Origin: Cotesia glomerata
Lineage: Eukaryota; Arthropoda; Insecta; Hymenoptera; Braconidae
DNA length: 64,000 nucleotides
Direction of reading: 5' to 3'
Assembly: GCF_020080835.1 (NCBI RefSeq)
Contig: NC_058164.1
Coordinates: 9,449,666 to 9,513,665 of the forward strand
Below, one piece after another: positions 13,758 to 24,807 of this stretch. The first letter of the stretch is position 1; each line of letters starts with the position of its first letter. The translations under genes were made by a program, and so were the position numbers. Under the pieces are notes generated by a model, which did not search any database, was not told the origin of the DNA, and was given only the letters and a program-made list of their open reading frames with translations.

Positions 13758-14364
13758 TAAGTCCTATGAGTATAGGATTATCTACTATACTGTATGGTAC
13801 CAGAATTTTTGCGTCTATTACACGGGCGGATAGTAGGTTTGACGTGACAGCATTGCCGCCAGCCCCATACTGCATCGCACATCTAGCAATGCTACTAGTT
13901 TTTCCCGCGATGCTACTTGGCGCGACAATCAATAACTCTATCGAATTACGGCCAATATTTTATGGGTATAACTACTTTATTGACATAAAAATTTATAAAT
14001 TAGTGAAAAGAAAATAAACGTGTGTTTACAAGTGTAACGAGTATAAATATAATAACAAGTATAAATATAACGCAATAAATAAACGTAATAAATATAATAT
14101 ATTGTTTTGATTTTGTTGAAATAGTAAGTACTATCATTAAATCAAATACATCTAATAATTAATATGATGAAAAAAATCATGAAAATAAGTAAACTAACCT
14201 AAATTTATGTGATATTTTTTCTAGGTAAGAGATGGTATTGTTTATTTTATTCAGATTTAAAATTTTGTACTTTGACTCGAAAAGTAATCGCTGAGAATGG
14301 TAAAACTTACATTCTAAAACGTTGGATTTAATATAAATTCATTTTTAAAAAAATAAAATATTGT
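13758..14364. other. Remnant of the CACGG element between nested inserts
   Basis: This is the interior of the 8956-15687 element. A GC-richer stretch at 13790-13950 follows the Harbinger right end and shares an ACTGTATGGT block with the far right arm. The frames through it show no recognisable protein. The rest is AT-rich. Confidence 0.5.
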
Positions 14365-14512
14365 AATAAGGTAAAAGCCCCAATAGATGATCACGTACCA
14401 GTATATATGATCACTCCATGTATTTGTATATCTATATTCACAAATATAGGTATACAAATACATGGAGTGATCATATACTGGTACATGATCATCTATTGGG
14501 GCTTTTACCTTA
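14365..14512. mobile_element. Hairpin MITE, near-perfect 60-bp arms
   Basis: ATAAGGTAAAAGCCCC at the left is mirrored by GGGGCTTTTACCTTAT at the right. The arms pair almost completely, including GATCACTCCATGTATTTGTA, leaving a loop of about 20 bases. It has no coding content. Confidence 0.8.
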
Positions 14513-14714
14513 TATGTATAAGAATTAGAAATAAATAATTAGAAATTGCTGTATAATAATTAGAAATAAAAAGAAATTAAAAACAATGTTTATTTTAATT
14601 TCATACACCGTTTTTCATTTTTCTCCTTTTACTAAATAATATTTAACTACTTAGAAATTAATTGTTACATTAAACTAGTTTAATACAAAATTTTAAAATA
14701 TTTTTCATTGAGCA

Positions 14715-15386
14715 CACTGACAGAAAGATTTCTTTATATTTAATAAGCTTAATTGACGGTTAATAGATGATTTTTTAACATCATACGATTTAATAAATAT
14801 TTGTTAACAGGTAACAAATATTTATTAACAGTTAATAAGTAATTTGTTTAGTACAATTTATTAACCGTTAATAAATATTTATTAATAGTTAATTAATATT
14901 TGTTAACTGTTAAAAAATATTTATTTAATATAAAACGCAAAAATAGCTATTTTCTTTTGACACTTTTTATAACCTTATAGCTGAAATACATGATATTAAT
15001 TTAATTCACTAAATAAATTAACGTTTTTAATACTTAAAAATATAAAAGATAATTATGAGCTGTGATAGAATTTGGTATTTTATAATAAACGTTATTATAA
15101 CATAATATAATCAATGCAAATAATTTAGAAAGATGATTTTCATTTATAATCAATCTTTATATCATATGACATTGCAGGCGAAACAAATTCACTCTACAAA
15201 ATCTTTATTAACTGTTAATAAATATTCGTTAAATATAAATAAATATTATTAACTATTAATAAATCTACTTTCATCCCAAATAAATATTTATTTAATGTTG
15301 AAAAATATTTATTAAAATTTAATAAATTAAATAATTGTTTTCAAATAAATTAAATTATTAATAGTTAATAAATCCTCCTATCAGTG
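14715..15386. mobile_element. CACTG-ended MITE (672 bp), TSD CA
   Basis: The element starts CACTGACAGAAAGATT and ends AATCCTCCTATCAGTG, flanked by CA on both sides (14713-14714 and 15387-15388). Its interior is built of repeated TTAATAAATATTTATTAA-like inverted motifs. It is a longer, more diverged member of the family at 32072-32342 and 55120-55389. Confidence 0.7.
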
Positions 15387-15687
15387 CATAACCTATTTAA
15401 TCAATTAAACTAACTTTGTTACAACTCCAATATTAGCATAAGAGGAATAACAATAATGGATAGACTGTTCTGCCAGAAGCATCGTAAATGTCGCTAGTCA
15501 CTATGGGTCTGACGCCCATAGTGACATTGGCGCATCGGCTATAACTATTGTCGATGTTACTAGTCCCACCATAGCCAAATCATCTATGCTGACGATTTTT
15601 TATCCAATGAAAAATCTTCTAAACCATACAGTATGGTGTTCACACCCATAGTGACATAGTGATATCCGCAATGCATTTCTTTCCGTG

Positions 15688-16014
15688 TAGGATAGCCGGG
15701 ACGATACCCTTCAACTTTTTTTGGATTGACATTGTCATTCATTACAATCAGCGGATTTTTATTATCGACATTTTCACTAAGAACCATGTCATCAACTAAA
15801 TCAAAAGTTATTATCACCGGGTTCGAATTGTTAATAAAAACTTTATTAATCTGTTATATCTATAAAAACAATAATAAATTTTGAAAATGATTACAAATAA
15901 TTGAAATTAATTTTAAAAAACCATCAACTCACCGTATGATTGATAAGGCGCGTTTTGATTTTTGAAGTATGAATGCTGCTTCCATTTGAAAAGTGACCAG
16001 TAAAATATGCAAAA
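15688..16014 (-). pseudogene. Ionotropic receptor-like gene, 5' part of split exon
   Basis: Minus strand. A coding exon runs 15850-15688 (INKVFINNSNPVIITFDLVD, then an Asn/Asp-rich stretch ending EGYRPGYP) up to the TA where the CACGG element entered; the frame resumes at 8953. The exon is preceded by AG at 15851-15852 and an 82-bp intron (15851-15932) with a strong GTGAGT donor. A possible upstream exon (16014-15933) encodes FAYFTGHFSNGSSIHTSKIK in a compatible phase, but other frames there are also open, so it is weak. No start codon or signal peptide was fixed. With the downstream part this gives an extracellular N-terminal region of a receptor. Confidence 0.5.
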
Positions 16015-16600
16015 CTAGCATAAAATAATTTTTATGAGCCGCATTGTTTAGCTACTGATAGTAAATTTAAAAAACAAATCCATTACGATATTAAAAATGT
16101 TAGAATACGTCTAGAATCTTTAATATATTTAAAATTGCTCGAGAATTCGATAGTGACTGAGCAGTTTGAAGTCAAGTTGTCGACTGAATGCTCTGCAAAG
16201 TGTGTAACTTTGTTCGAGTTGTTGCTAATGACAACTGCAGCTCACCGTGTAGAAAAACATCGTTAACATTTGTGACAAGCTTCGTAGAAAGGACACGTCA
16301 ACTAGGCCAACTATTACTCAATTATTAGAGGATAGTAATTATTAGTGTTATAAGACTCCGGATATTTCCGCAAAGAATACAGCGTGCTAGTTGATAAAAA
16401 ACTGCCCAGGATATTCTGCATTGAGCTTCTGTGTCATTAATTTTCCATCAATAAACATATAAAGCCACGTACGCTAGAAACTTTATTTTTGCATATTTCT
16501 AATTCGAGATCAGTACAATATGTCGATATATTTATTCTAATATAGGTCAAAGGATGTATTTTCAAAAATGTCTTAGTGGAGAAATTATACAAAAAATCAG
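16015..16600. other. Non-coding DNA upstream of the receptor relic
   Basis: Moderate G+C at 16140-16400. I expected a 5' exon of the minus-strand receptor here but could not support one. Short hydrophobic frames with early stops occur near 16020-16090. Confidence 0.4.
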
Positions 16601-16604
16601 TAAA

Positions 16605-17107
16605 ACAGTTGACCCTACAGGCCATCCTTACAACTTCTTGCTGACTTTAAAATGTGAAGTACTCCAAATTTCACATTCTAGAAAATCGAGTGCGCTTCGC
16701 GCACTTATGTCAAACTGTTTATTATCGACAATTTAATTAATCAATATTTTTACAAATTTTATTCATTAATATTTAACCGTTACCATAGTAACTGTTACCA
16801 TGGTGACCGTTGCTATGGTAACCTTTGCTTTGGTAACCGTTGTTATGGTAACCGTTGCCAAAGTGGTTACCATAGCAACGAAAAAGCGACAACAATGAAA
16901 ACTTCGCATCAACTTTTTAATAGAGGATTACGACGTTTTTGAGCTCTTAGAGCTGCATTTCTATCGGTCGAGCCGTTCAAAAGTTATAAGAAATTTACAC
17001 ACACACGCGAAGAGACATCCTCGTAAAAATGGTCAGAACAACTTCCGTAATGAAACCAATAACTTTTCGACTCTTTGAAAATCATTGATTTTCATAGCGG
17101 GAAGTAA
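16605..17107 (+). repeat. AACTTCCCGC/GAGCTC-family repeat, diverged copy
   Basis: It begins with a GTTGACCCTACAGGCCATCC block and ends TAGCGGGAAGT. Between are a 'cgttttgagctcttagagctg' motif and the 'gccgttcaaaagttataag' motif also seen at 30000 and 56310. It carries the X-box-like array in the middle. Confidence 0.65.
16779..16879. repeat. Tandem X-box-like palindromes, 15-bp period
   Basis: Six units start at 16779, 16794, 16809, 16824, 16839 and 16854, such as GTTACCATAGTAAC, GTTACCATGGTGAC and GTTGCTATGGTAAC. They fit the imperfect palindrome GTTNCCATGGNAAC bound by RFX factors (established for ciliary and sensory-neuron genes). Function here is unproven. Confidence 0.75.
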
Positions 17108-18590
17108 CAAACAAATTCGTTATCATTCAATAGAGCATTTTAATGAAAATGTGATGCGATAAAATTTATAAGGAATTAAAAATTAATTACGTAAACTCCC
17201 GACAGGTTGAAATATAGAGAGTATCTGGTAGGTTACTTTTGTCGTCATATAGCTCAGTAATTAATTCATGTATCCGCGTGAGAACACAGGGATATTTTAG
17301 CTCATCTGTCCAGTAGCGCCGATAACCACCAGCGCCGCACATCCGACCAATAATGACCCCGGCGATCGCGAATTATTCACGCGTTTATCGTCGCCCTACT
17401 GCGACACACTGCCTACACTTATCGCCTCTTCTCTCTCGGTCTCTCTCAGGTTTTACACGCTGTCGCATGCGCGACGACATTATACTTCACGCCTGTATGC
17501 AATATTAACGCGATAACGTTTTAACCAAACATTAACTCCATATCATACTTACACACTTATTAATTTCGCTATAAAAATATCTCATGGTTTTATAATGATA
17601 TGCTACTCTGAAATTTATAATTTCATTTTGTGTTGAATATTTTATGAAAGTTTATTCAATATTTACTGGCATTTTATTAAAAATAATTAATTTTCTATTT
17701 TTTAATCATTATTATTTAATTATGAATCATTTTCGTATTAAATAAAAAATTTTTGCTAGAAATTAACTCAATTTTACTTCTTTTTAATTTTTGACTAATC
17801 AATTTTGTAATCAATTATTTTTTGTATTCAGCGCGTTGATTTTTGAAACTTTATAATCGATGAAAATTTTTATTTTTACCGATTATATAGTTTATTTTTA
17901 AATTTAAGAACCATCGACCATAGTATATCAAATAATATTAAAAAATATTCATTAAAATATGCAGTTTCTATAATAGTATGAAAAAATAGCCTTGGCGAAC
18001 GTTTACACATTAATTATTACTTATTTAATTGAGTATCATTGAAACAGATTAGGTTGATTTTTTGCATATTAAAACAGATAATATACACAAAAACGCTGAG
18101 AAAATCAAAAATATAATATTGTTTATTATCAAACGATCAAAAAAAAATTATATTAAGGTATATCCGATCATATAGTTGAAAAAGAGACTATTGCCAAATT
18201 TAGTAAGCCATTAAAACAGATTCAAATTTACTGACAATTTGAAATAAACTCCTTAAAAGTATTTGGGGCTAATGAAACGATTTTAGAAATAATTGTAAGA
18301 TTATTGACGCATTTAAAAATTTTTCTTAAGTTTCAAATAAATTTTGTAAAAACTTAGTGTTTACTTATTGTAAAAAATGAATTAAATACAAAAAAAAAAA
18401 AAAAAAAAAAATTAGCATGTTTAGATAATTACGTGATAATCAATATAAATAGTTTCAATTTTTCATGAAATCGAGAGGAATTAAATAAATAAAACGAGCG
18501 AATTTAAAGTTTAAATTGAAAGGATATTTATTGAGAGATCCGAAAGTTGTTGTATAATAATTATTGGGGATAAAAGTTGGAGAGATTTGT
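17108..18590. other. Intergenic DNA with one G+C-rich patch
   Basis: Bases 17230-17530 are clearly richer in G+C, with CG-containing words such as GCGATCGCGAATTATTCACGC and a CTCTCTCGGTCTCTCTC tract. They could be a regulatory element or an untranslated exon. The rest is AT-rich, with a poly-A tract at about 18390-18415. No gene seen. Confidence 0.45.
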
Positions 18591-19080
18591 CGAGTTTAAA
18601 GGTCGTAGCACGTGACTCAAAGGGTGTATGGTGTATTTGAAATGTTGGCTCGAGTCCACCGGTACATAAGATGCGGTGTAGGGTGGTAGGTTTGGTAGGC
18701 ATGTCAGGTTTCTCAGACAGGAGTGTAGAGCCACTGCTCGATTCTCTTCTGTACTTAACTCTCCTCTATATCCCATACCTTATACTCAACTCGACTCTAC
18801 TCTTTACTCTTCTCTCTACCTTGTATTATATCACCCCAGAAAGCACACGAGTGTATATAACTTCCCGGTACAGCCACTGGAAGCATAACTACTACCGCTT
18901 CTCTGGTGGTACTTGCTCCTACTACCTCTCTATACTTCTGTATACCTACATGCGGAGCTATACTACTTGGCTTAGGTATACACTCACTTTGAATCCTAAT
19001 TCTCGTTATTAGCTTTACTAACTATCACGACTACGACCTGGGTCAATGTAAGACGAAGCTCATGCTCATGAGGTCTTCTG
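18591..19080. other. Higher-G+C patch, unrecognised
   Basis: An unusually complex, pyrimidine-rich stretch with a TATA-like GTGTATATAAC at about 18851-18861. A 113-codon frame (18671-19012) lacks known motifs and typical amino-acid make-up, so I do not call it a gene. It may be a promoter, a non-coding exon or an old repeat. Confidence 0.35.
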
Positions 19081-19324
19081 TAAATCTAACCCTTGCTTCT
19101 TAAACTTTATTTGTTATAAATTATAATTATAATTACCATATAATAACATCCAAAACTAATAGAGTTTTCGTTGAATTGGGGAGTATAGTTTCAAATACGT
19201 TTTTTTAATTTCTTCAAAATGAATTGTTTTTTCAAGTTTACAACATACATTTTAATTAAATAAATTTAATGTACAACTACAACAAAGAATTTGAAAAAAC
19301 AAATAGTTTGACGATTATGAATGT

Positions 19325-19495
19325 GATAATTATATTGGCGATGGCGATGGCGATGACAATGATGGAGTTGATAATGGTGATGGCAATGACGATGATGGGG
19401 TTGATAATGGTGATGGTGATGGCAATGATGATATTGACGATGGTGTTGATAATGGTGATGATAACAATGATGGTGTTAATAATGGTGATAGCGAT
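19325..19495. repeat. GATGGN/GATAAT trinucleotide-like minisatellite
   Basis: About 170 bp of imperfect repeats of GATGGT, GATGGC and GATAAT words. Both strands stay open because of the 3-bp period, so the long frames here are not evidence for a gene. Confidence 0.85.
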
Positions 19496-20330
19496 TCGAC
19501 TCAAAAAAATTACTCAATCACATTTTAAGAAATACTCCTTAAGAAATTCTTATATCAGTGTTCTCAGCTCGATTGTATAAAATATTTATGGTTATTTTTG
19601 GTCGGCTGATTAATTTAAAGTTTACGTGAATTTGGAACAATCAGTCGGACAAAAATAAAATATTTTCTAATAGTTAAAATGATAAATCGAAAAGCTTATA
19701 TATTATTTTATTTATCGCAAAACATTTCATTGTTTAATTTATTAGTTTATATCATTGTTATTGTTTTGTATGATAATATGGTTGTTATATATTACTATAT
19801 ATTGCTATTTTTTATTAGTGTATATACTATAATATATTACTATATAATACTGTATATTACTATATACTTTCATACTGATGACGAATATAGTTTTGGGTTG
19901 TAGACAGTCAACAATATAAATTTTATACGGTAGATAAATATAGTTACAAATCTAGATTGAGATAAATTACAGTCATATTATGAATGTAGTCTATTATTCT
20001 TAATTGCATCAATTTTTAGCGATTTCAGACGATGTATGTATTTGATTCACTGAATGTTTTTTTAATAAACCATTTTTGGCCTGGTTATAATTATATACTT
20101 ATTGAATGTCTGTTGTTCACTTTTACATTAAAATTTCATTTCATTTTTTTTTAAAATAGACGAAATTGAAACGAATAAATATTCTCCATAATTTTTTAAA
20201 TAAAACGAGTAATGAAATATATTTCTATTCAAAATTTGATGAGCGCGTTATCTATTATGCATTGGGAAATAAACTTTTGAACCATTTTTTGAATTTTGAA
20301 TAATATATACTGTTGATACCGCTAGAGTTA
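19496..20330. other. AT-rich intergenic DNA
   Basis: Strongly AT-rich, with TATTACTATATA-type repeats at about 19780-19870. Nothing supported. Confidence 0.5.
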
Positions 20331-20469
20331 GAAGTCAAATACGCTAATTTAAAATTCAAAAAATACAATGTTATTAAACTCATATCAAACTTTTGAGCTC
20401 GACGAGCTCAAATCTTAGAACAGCTAACTCTTTGAGCTCGGAGAGTTTGAAAAAACATAAATTAAATTT
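20331..20469 (-). repeat. GAGCTC-family repeat fragment
   Basis: Contains the paired motifs CTTTTGAGCTCGACGAGCTC and CTCTTTGAGCTCGGAGAG that mark this family. It runs straight into the RBBP6-like relic, so it may have entered or truncated the 5' end of that copy. Confidence 0.6.
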
Positions 20470-21225
20470 TTGAGTAACTTTGAAAAAATTTATAATATTT
20501 ATTTTGACGAGATATCAATTTCAATTGCGGACGTGAAGGAAGATATTTTTCGCCAAATGCGTGTCAGGGAAAATCAAAACCAATATCATGATACGGATAT
20601 GGTTAGCTGTAGAACAAGGTTATTTTTACTACGACAGCTAATGTTAAAAGAAGATCTTAAGGAGAAGCGGAGGCAGCAGGAATGGAAACAACGGGAAGCT
20701 GAACTTCAGGAAGAGTTAGAACAATTGAAGCGGGAGTGGAAACGCCAGGAAGCCGAACTTCAGAAGAAGTTAGAACAATTTAAGTCTACTGCCCTTTCCC
20801 GGAAACAAATCGATTTGACCAAGATGAAGAAGACTGAAGAAGAAAAAATGATGAAACTGTATACGGCGGATTATTCTCCCTCTAAATGGTTGAAGGTTCC
20901 TTTGAAGCAGAGTGAACCGGTGTCTCTCTTGTCTGTGTGTCGTCGGTGCCACAAACCTGGGCATTGGGTTCACCAGTGCAGACGATGATGAGGATCGTCA
21001 ACGGCCCAAAAGTTCCAGGGCCTATGCTTACCACAACGGGGAAATTCGTCATCTATACATCACCATCATCATCATCATTATCAGGATCATCATCAGTGTC
21101 AACATCATCATCATCATCATTATCAACATCATCATCGTCATCACCATCGCAGGATATACGGAAGCAGAGATCGGCATCAGCGATATTTTGGCAAGCGATA
21201 CTGCTTTTATTAATTATTTTTCAAA
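20470..21225 (+). pseudogene. RBBP6/SNAMA-like relic: partial DWNN, coiled coil, zinc knuckle
   Basis: The open frame has no proper ATG. It starts at the edge of a repeat and encodes IYFDEISISIADVKEDIFRQ, resembling the DWNN (ubiquitin-like) domain of RBBP6. A Glu/Lys/Gln-rich coiled coil of about 80 residues follows, then EEEKMMKLYTADYSPSKWLK and a CCHC knuckle (C-R-R-C-H-K-P-G-H-W-V-H-Q-C). The order DWNN, acidic linker with a YxPxxW/Y motif, then knuckle matches RBBP6-type E3 ubiquitin ligases. Two stops follow the knuckle at about 20986, while another frame continues with NGPKVPGPMLTTTGKFVI, as expected downstream. That points to a frameshift. A (CAT/ATC)n stretch at 21058-21150 follows, and no introns are seen, so a decayed retrocopy is likely. 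A CCHC retroelement gag is the alternative. Confidence 0.5.
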
Positions 21226-21929
21226 AAATTTTGCTACTTTATATTTTAAATATTTCTAATAAATAGAATTGCTATAATTAATCAACCAAATATTTTTAAT
21301 TTCTTACTAAGCTTTCACTATTTCCATGATTAATGAGTTAAGTGATCATTCTAGTTTGAAACTTTTATAAAACTAATTTTTTTTTTTTTTTCCATTTTTG
21401 GAAAGTACATTTATCTACAAGTATTGTGTTAAAATTTCTAAGTGATCGGACCACTGTAACTATATAATTTTACGAGGTTTATACAGATTTTCGAATGAAA
21501 GAAAATCAAATTTTCAAACAGGCTAAAGGGGTTTTGTATGGTGCTGGCTTTGCTGATTGACTTTAAGTAAGATTTTTTTTCTTTTATTAAAAAAACTTTA
21601 AGCGCGTTTATCTCAGAACTATGTTTTTCTGATGGCTTACGTAAATGATAGCTCCGGAACCACTAACCCGATCTTAATGAAATTCAAACCACACATTCTA
21701 CGTAGCAGTAGCTATGGCACGAAATACAACCAAATCAAAATTTTGATTTTTACTATTTTTTAGGACTAAAACTCAAGGATAAGAGGCTCACTTAAAAAAA
21801 TTTTTTTTGATCTCATCTTTTTTTTTTTAATCAGTCAAAATATTAATTTCTTTAGTTCCTGCCATAGTTATTTAAATATTGAAGAAATATAATTTGGGTT
21901 TCTGTGTTTTAGATGAGCCGTTATTAAGA
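21226..21929. other. Non-coding, old repeat-like DNA
   Basis: Phrases such as 'tgatagctccggaaccactaac' suggest an old dispersed repeat leading into the GAGCTC-family copy that follows. No coding content recognised. Confidence 0.4.
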
Positions 21930-22090
21930 TATCATCGCGGTTGGCGCCATTCGAAAGGGCTTGACCAAACTTATATTTTGAAAACAATTTAGACCAATTT
22001 GAACCGGTAGACTTTGAGAAATCTCAAAAAAACTACAAAAAAAATTTTTTTAAATGTGGTTTTTTTTTAATAACTTTTAAATAACCCAAC

Positions 22091-22579
22091 TAGAGATGCG
22101 AGCGGTCCCGTCATTGACATTTTTTTTAGTCATCGGACGGTCACATGACCGTTTGTTAAATGATGGACCGAGCAAGCGAAAAATTGAGCATGAAAAAGAT
22201 ATTTTTATTCGACTTTAAAATGATTACCTGTACAAAAGTTAAAACTGAAATATCTTAGTAAATTTATTTTATAGTTTTTATTTGATGAGAATAAATTATA
22301 ATTAAAAATTTTCGTCACAAACGTCTATATAGATGCAAATGAGCAAATTCATGACGGTTTTTGTGACTGTAAATTTTGCATCAGTTTTCAAAAATGCTTT
22401 ATTAAAAATTCTATCAAAAACGTCTATATAGATGCAAATAACTAAATTTGTGACCGTTTGAAACGTGACGGTCATTCCAGCATTACAGAAATTTTTTAAG
22501 ATTATGTGACGGTCACAGGGTGGTCTAATGACCGTGTCCTGACCAAAAATAAAGATGACGGTCATTCCGGATCTCTAGG
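22091..22579. mobile_element. Small TIR element (CTAGAGAT ends)
   Basis: The ends CTAGAGATGCGAGCGGTC and (rc) CCTAGAGATCCGGAATGACC are imperfect inverted repeats, and TGACCGTCA-like motifs recur inside. CCCAAC flanks both sides but not flush with the ends, so the target duplication is unsure. Confidence 0.5.
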
Positions 22580-22617
22580 CCCAACCAATCGATTTCAAAA
22601 ACTAATCAGCTTTTAAG

Positions 22618-23009
22618 GTAGTACCTTCACGAAAAGCATATTTCAAGAAACTTATGGAATTTTTTTTATCGAAAGATAAATATGTTAATAATTTACCACC
22701 AAAATTTGAGATCAATTCACCGTACCGTTTTTGAGTAATTAATTTTCGAAATTGCATCTTTTACACGTAGAGGTATAGAAAGATGGTAAAGTTAGTATGA
22801 AATCTTTCGTACCACTTAAGTGATGCAAATATAGTTCATACTAACTTTACCATTTCTCTATATTTCTACGTGTAAAAGGTGCAATTTCGAAAATTAATTA
22901 CTCAAAAACGGTGCGGTGAATTGATCTGAAATTTTGGTGGTGAATTATTAATATATTTATCTTTCGATAAAAAAATTCCATAAGTTTCTTGAAATATGCT
23001 GATACTACC
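22618..23009. mobile_element. Palindromic MITE with TTAA target site
   Basis: Arms of about 165 bp, starting GGTAGTACCTTCACG (left) and ending with an inverted GGTAGTATC (right), pair along nearly the whole length. Each side is flanked by TTAA. Empty sites in paralogous repeat copies (about 30690, and the inverse near 56115) read CAGCTCTTAAC with a single TTAA, which supports a TTAA duplication. Confidence 0.7.
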
Positions 23010-23376
23010 TTAACATCAGAAAACCACGTCGATTGCCACCAGCCCGGTCGAAATCGGTTGATTCGTTCGTGAGTTATCGTTGTCGGAAGAAAACCGAAAA
23101 AAGTGTTATTTCGGAATTACTTCGAAATTCTTGGTTCGATCAATTTAAACTTAAAGATTCTTTATGAAGCTTCAAAAAGTGCGTTGAATGCCACCAATCG
23201 CCCGAAAATCGGTTCATTCATTCAGAAGTAATTGCTGTTTGAAAATTCAAAAAATACAGTTTTATTTAACTTATATCAGGCTTTTGAGCTCGAAGAACTC
23301 AAATCTCGGAACATCTAACTCTTTGAGCTCGGAGAGCTCGAAAAAACAGATAAATTATATTTTTGAGCTCGAAGAG

Positions 23377-23476
23377 NNNNNNNNNNNNNNNNNNNNNNNN
23401 NNNNNNNNNNNNNNNNNNNNNNNNNNNNNNNNNNNNNNNNNNNNNNNNNNNNNNNNNNNNNNNNNNNNNNNNNNNN
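23377..23476. other. Assembly gap (100 N)
   Basis: Exactly 100 undetermined bases. The left side is GAGCTC-family repeat; the right side resumes inside another repeat, at a point equal to about 41529 in the second copy. The length is probably a placeholder. Confidence 0.95.
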
Positions 23477-24801
23477 CGTTTTTTAATGTGAAGAGGTTTT
23501 TTTGATTGGTAGATTTGATAAGTCAAGGGGGAAGGAGATGATGGAGGAGTTAGATACACTAATCACACATAACACTTAACTTTACTTCACATTCGCCTTA
23601 ATAGTAATTATAATTAATAATTATTAATTATTAAAAATCGTACATGTCGAACGCGAGACTCGAACACAGTACTCGACGCACGACGGCCCTATACCATACC
23701 ACGACGCTACGCAGATGATGAGCGACCTCTTACTTCAAGATACTTATAAGCACAACCAATGTTCGGCTTGCCTAATTTAAAACAAATAAGATTCGAATTG
23801 GACTAGCCTAAGTTCGGAAAGCCAAGTTCGCTCCAAACTAGCAAAACTCAGGTTATCGTTACTTGAAACCAATTCGGCGTTCCCATATGATATATCAGAC
23901 TTAAGGGATCCATGAAACTTTCCTAGTTACGTTCAAATATGGCAAGCCAAACATTTCGTTCTGCCTACCTTGGTTTTTATGAGGTACAACCTAGGCAAGC
24001 CTAAATTAGGCAAGCCAAACTTGCCCCGAATTGGTTCTTCGGCATATGCCTCACTGAAATTTCTAGTCGGGTACATGAGACACCATGTTTATATGTACAA
24101 TACACAAATACTTTCATGAATACACACTTTTATATGTATAGAACTAAAAGGCTTAACCTTGGAAAGACTTAAAGCCAAATATCTTCTCCCACTCCGTTTT
24201 AGAGTACTTAGACCTTTGGATTTTATAATTTCCTGTAAGTTAGGCATTCCAAACGTTTGACGAACTTCGGCGTTTCTTGCCAAAGGTCTACGGAAGTTCG
24301 GTTTGCCAAACTTAAAAGTAATTGGGGCCATCTATGGTAAGACGAAGTTTGGCGAATGTTTGGAATGCCTAACTTGCAGGAAATTATAAAATCCAAAGGT
24401 CTACGGAAGTTCAGTTTGCCAAACTTGAAAGTAATTGGGACCATCTATGGTAAGACGAAGTTTGGCGAATGTTTGGAATACCTAACTTGCAGGAAATTAT
24501 AAAATCCAAAGGCTTACGAAAGTTCGGTTTACAAAACTTAAAGGTAATTAGGGACATTTATGGCAAGCCAAACTTCGGCAAATCTTTGGTTATCGTTACT
24601 TCCAGCTAGTCAGGCATTCCAATGGTTCGCCGAAGTTCGGCTTGCCATAGATGTCCCAAATTACATGCAAATTTTGCATGCCAATCTTCGTTTTGCCTAA
24701 CCTGGATTTAAGAAGGCGCAAATTAGGCTTGCCTAACTTAGGCAAGCCAAACTTGCCCCTCACTAATTTTTCGGCATTTCTCACTACAATTTCTAGTCGG
24801 G
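23477..24801. repeat. CCCGACTAG-family element, copy 1 (left end in gap)
   Basis: Nearly identical to 41529-42734 over most of its length. It contains the internal end ...TGAAATTTCTAGTCGGG at 24071 and finishes with CACTACAATTTCTAGTCGGG at 24801. Inside are many 'ggcaagccaaactt' motifs and a partly inverted tandem repeat (unit about 125-130 bp, 24217-24500) around 'ggaatgcctaacttgcagg'; the unit number differs from copy 2. Segment 23640-23715 is tRNA-like on minus. Confidence 0.75.
23640..23715 (-). ncRNA. tRNA-like segment in repeat copy 1
   Basis: On minus it reads as an A-box-like TAGCGTCGTGG followed about 35 bases later by a B-box-like TGTTCGAGTCTC. These are internal RNA polymerase III promoter motifs. 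The same segment is in copy 2 (about 41693-41768). I could not fold a clean cloverleaf, so this is tRNA-derived at best. Confidence 0.4.
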
Positions 24802-24807
24802 ATAGTG

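Larger units (their letters stand above)
21930..23376 (-). repeat. GAGCTC-family repeat copy, with two nested MITEs, ends at gap
   Basis: Carries the family's landmarks in the reverse sense to 29208-30232: 'gcggttggcgccattcgaaagggctt', 'aaccggtagactttgagaaat', 'cgattgccaccagcc', 'ttcgtgagttatcgttgtcgg', then the paired GAGCTC palindromes at 23283-23375. The copy is interrupted at about 22091-22579 and 22618-23009. Its far end is lost in the run of N. Confidence 0.7.

Noticed and set aside
13699..14017. Frames on both strands past the Harbinger right end
   Set aside because: They span the TIR border and element interior and show no protein similarity.
18671..19012. 113-codon plus frame
   Set aside because: Composition follows the pyrimidine-rich DNA; no domain, signal or splice support.
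19269..19580. Met/Ile-rich frames on both strands
   Set aside because: Products of a 3-bp-period minisatellite.
23188..23559. Frames crossing the run of N
   Set aside because: Unknown bases are read through as coding.
24089..24444. Minus frames with a repeated KFGKPNFRRPL peptide
   Set aside because: The peptide repeat comes from the tandem DNA unit of the CCCGACTAG element; no start, domain or conservation is visible.
24217..24500. CRISPR-like regular repeats
   Set aside because: Units are about 125-130 bp, partly inverted, with no unique spacers, in eukaryotic DNA.
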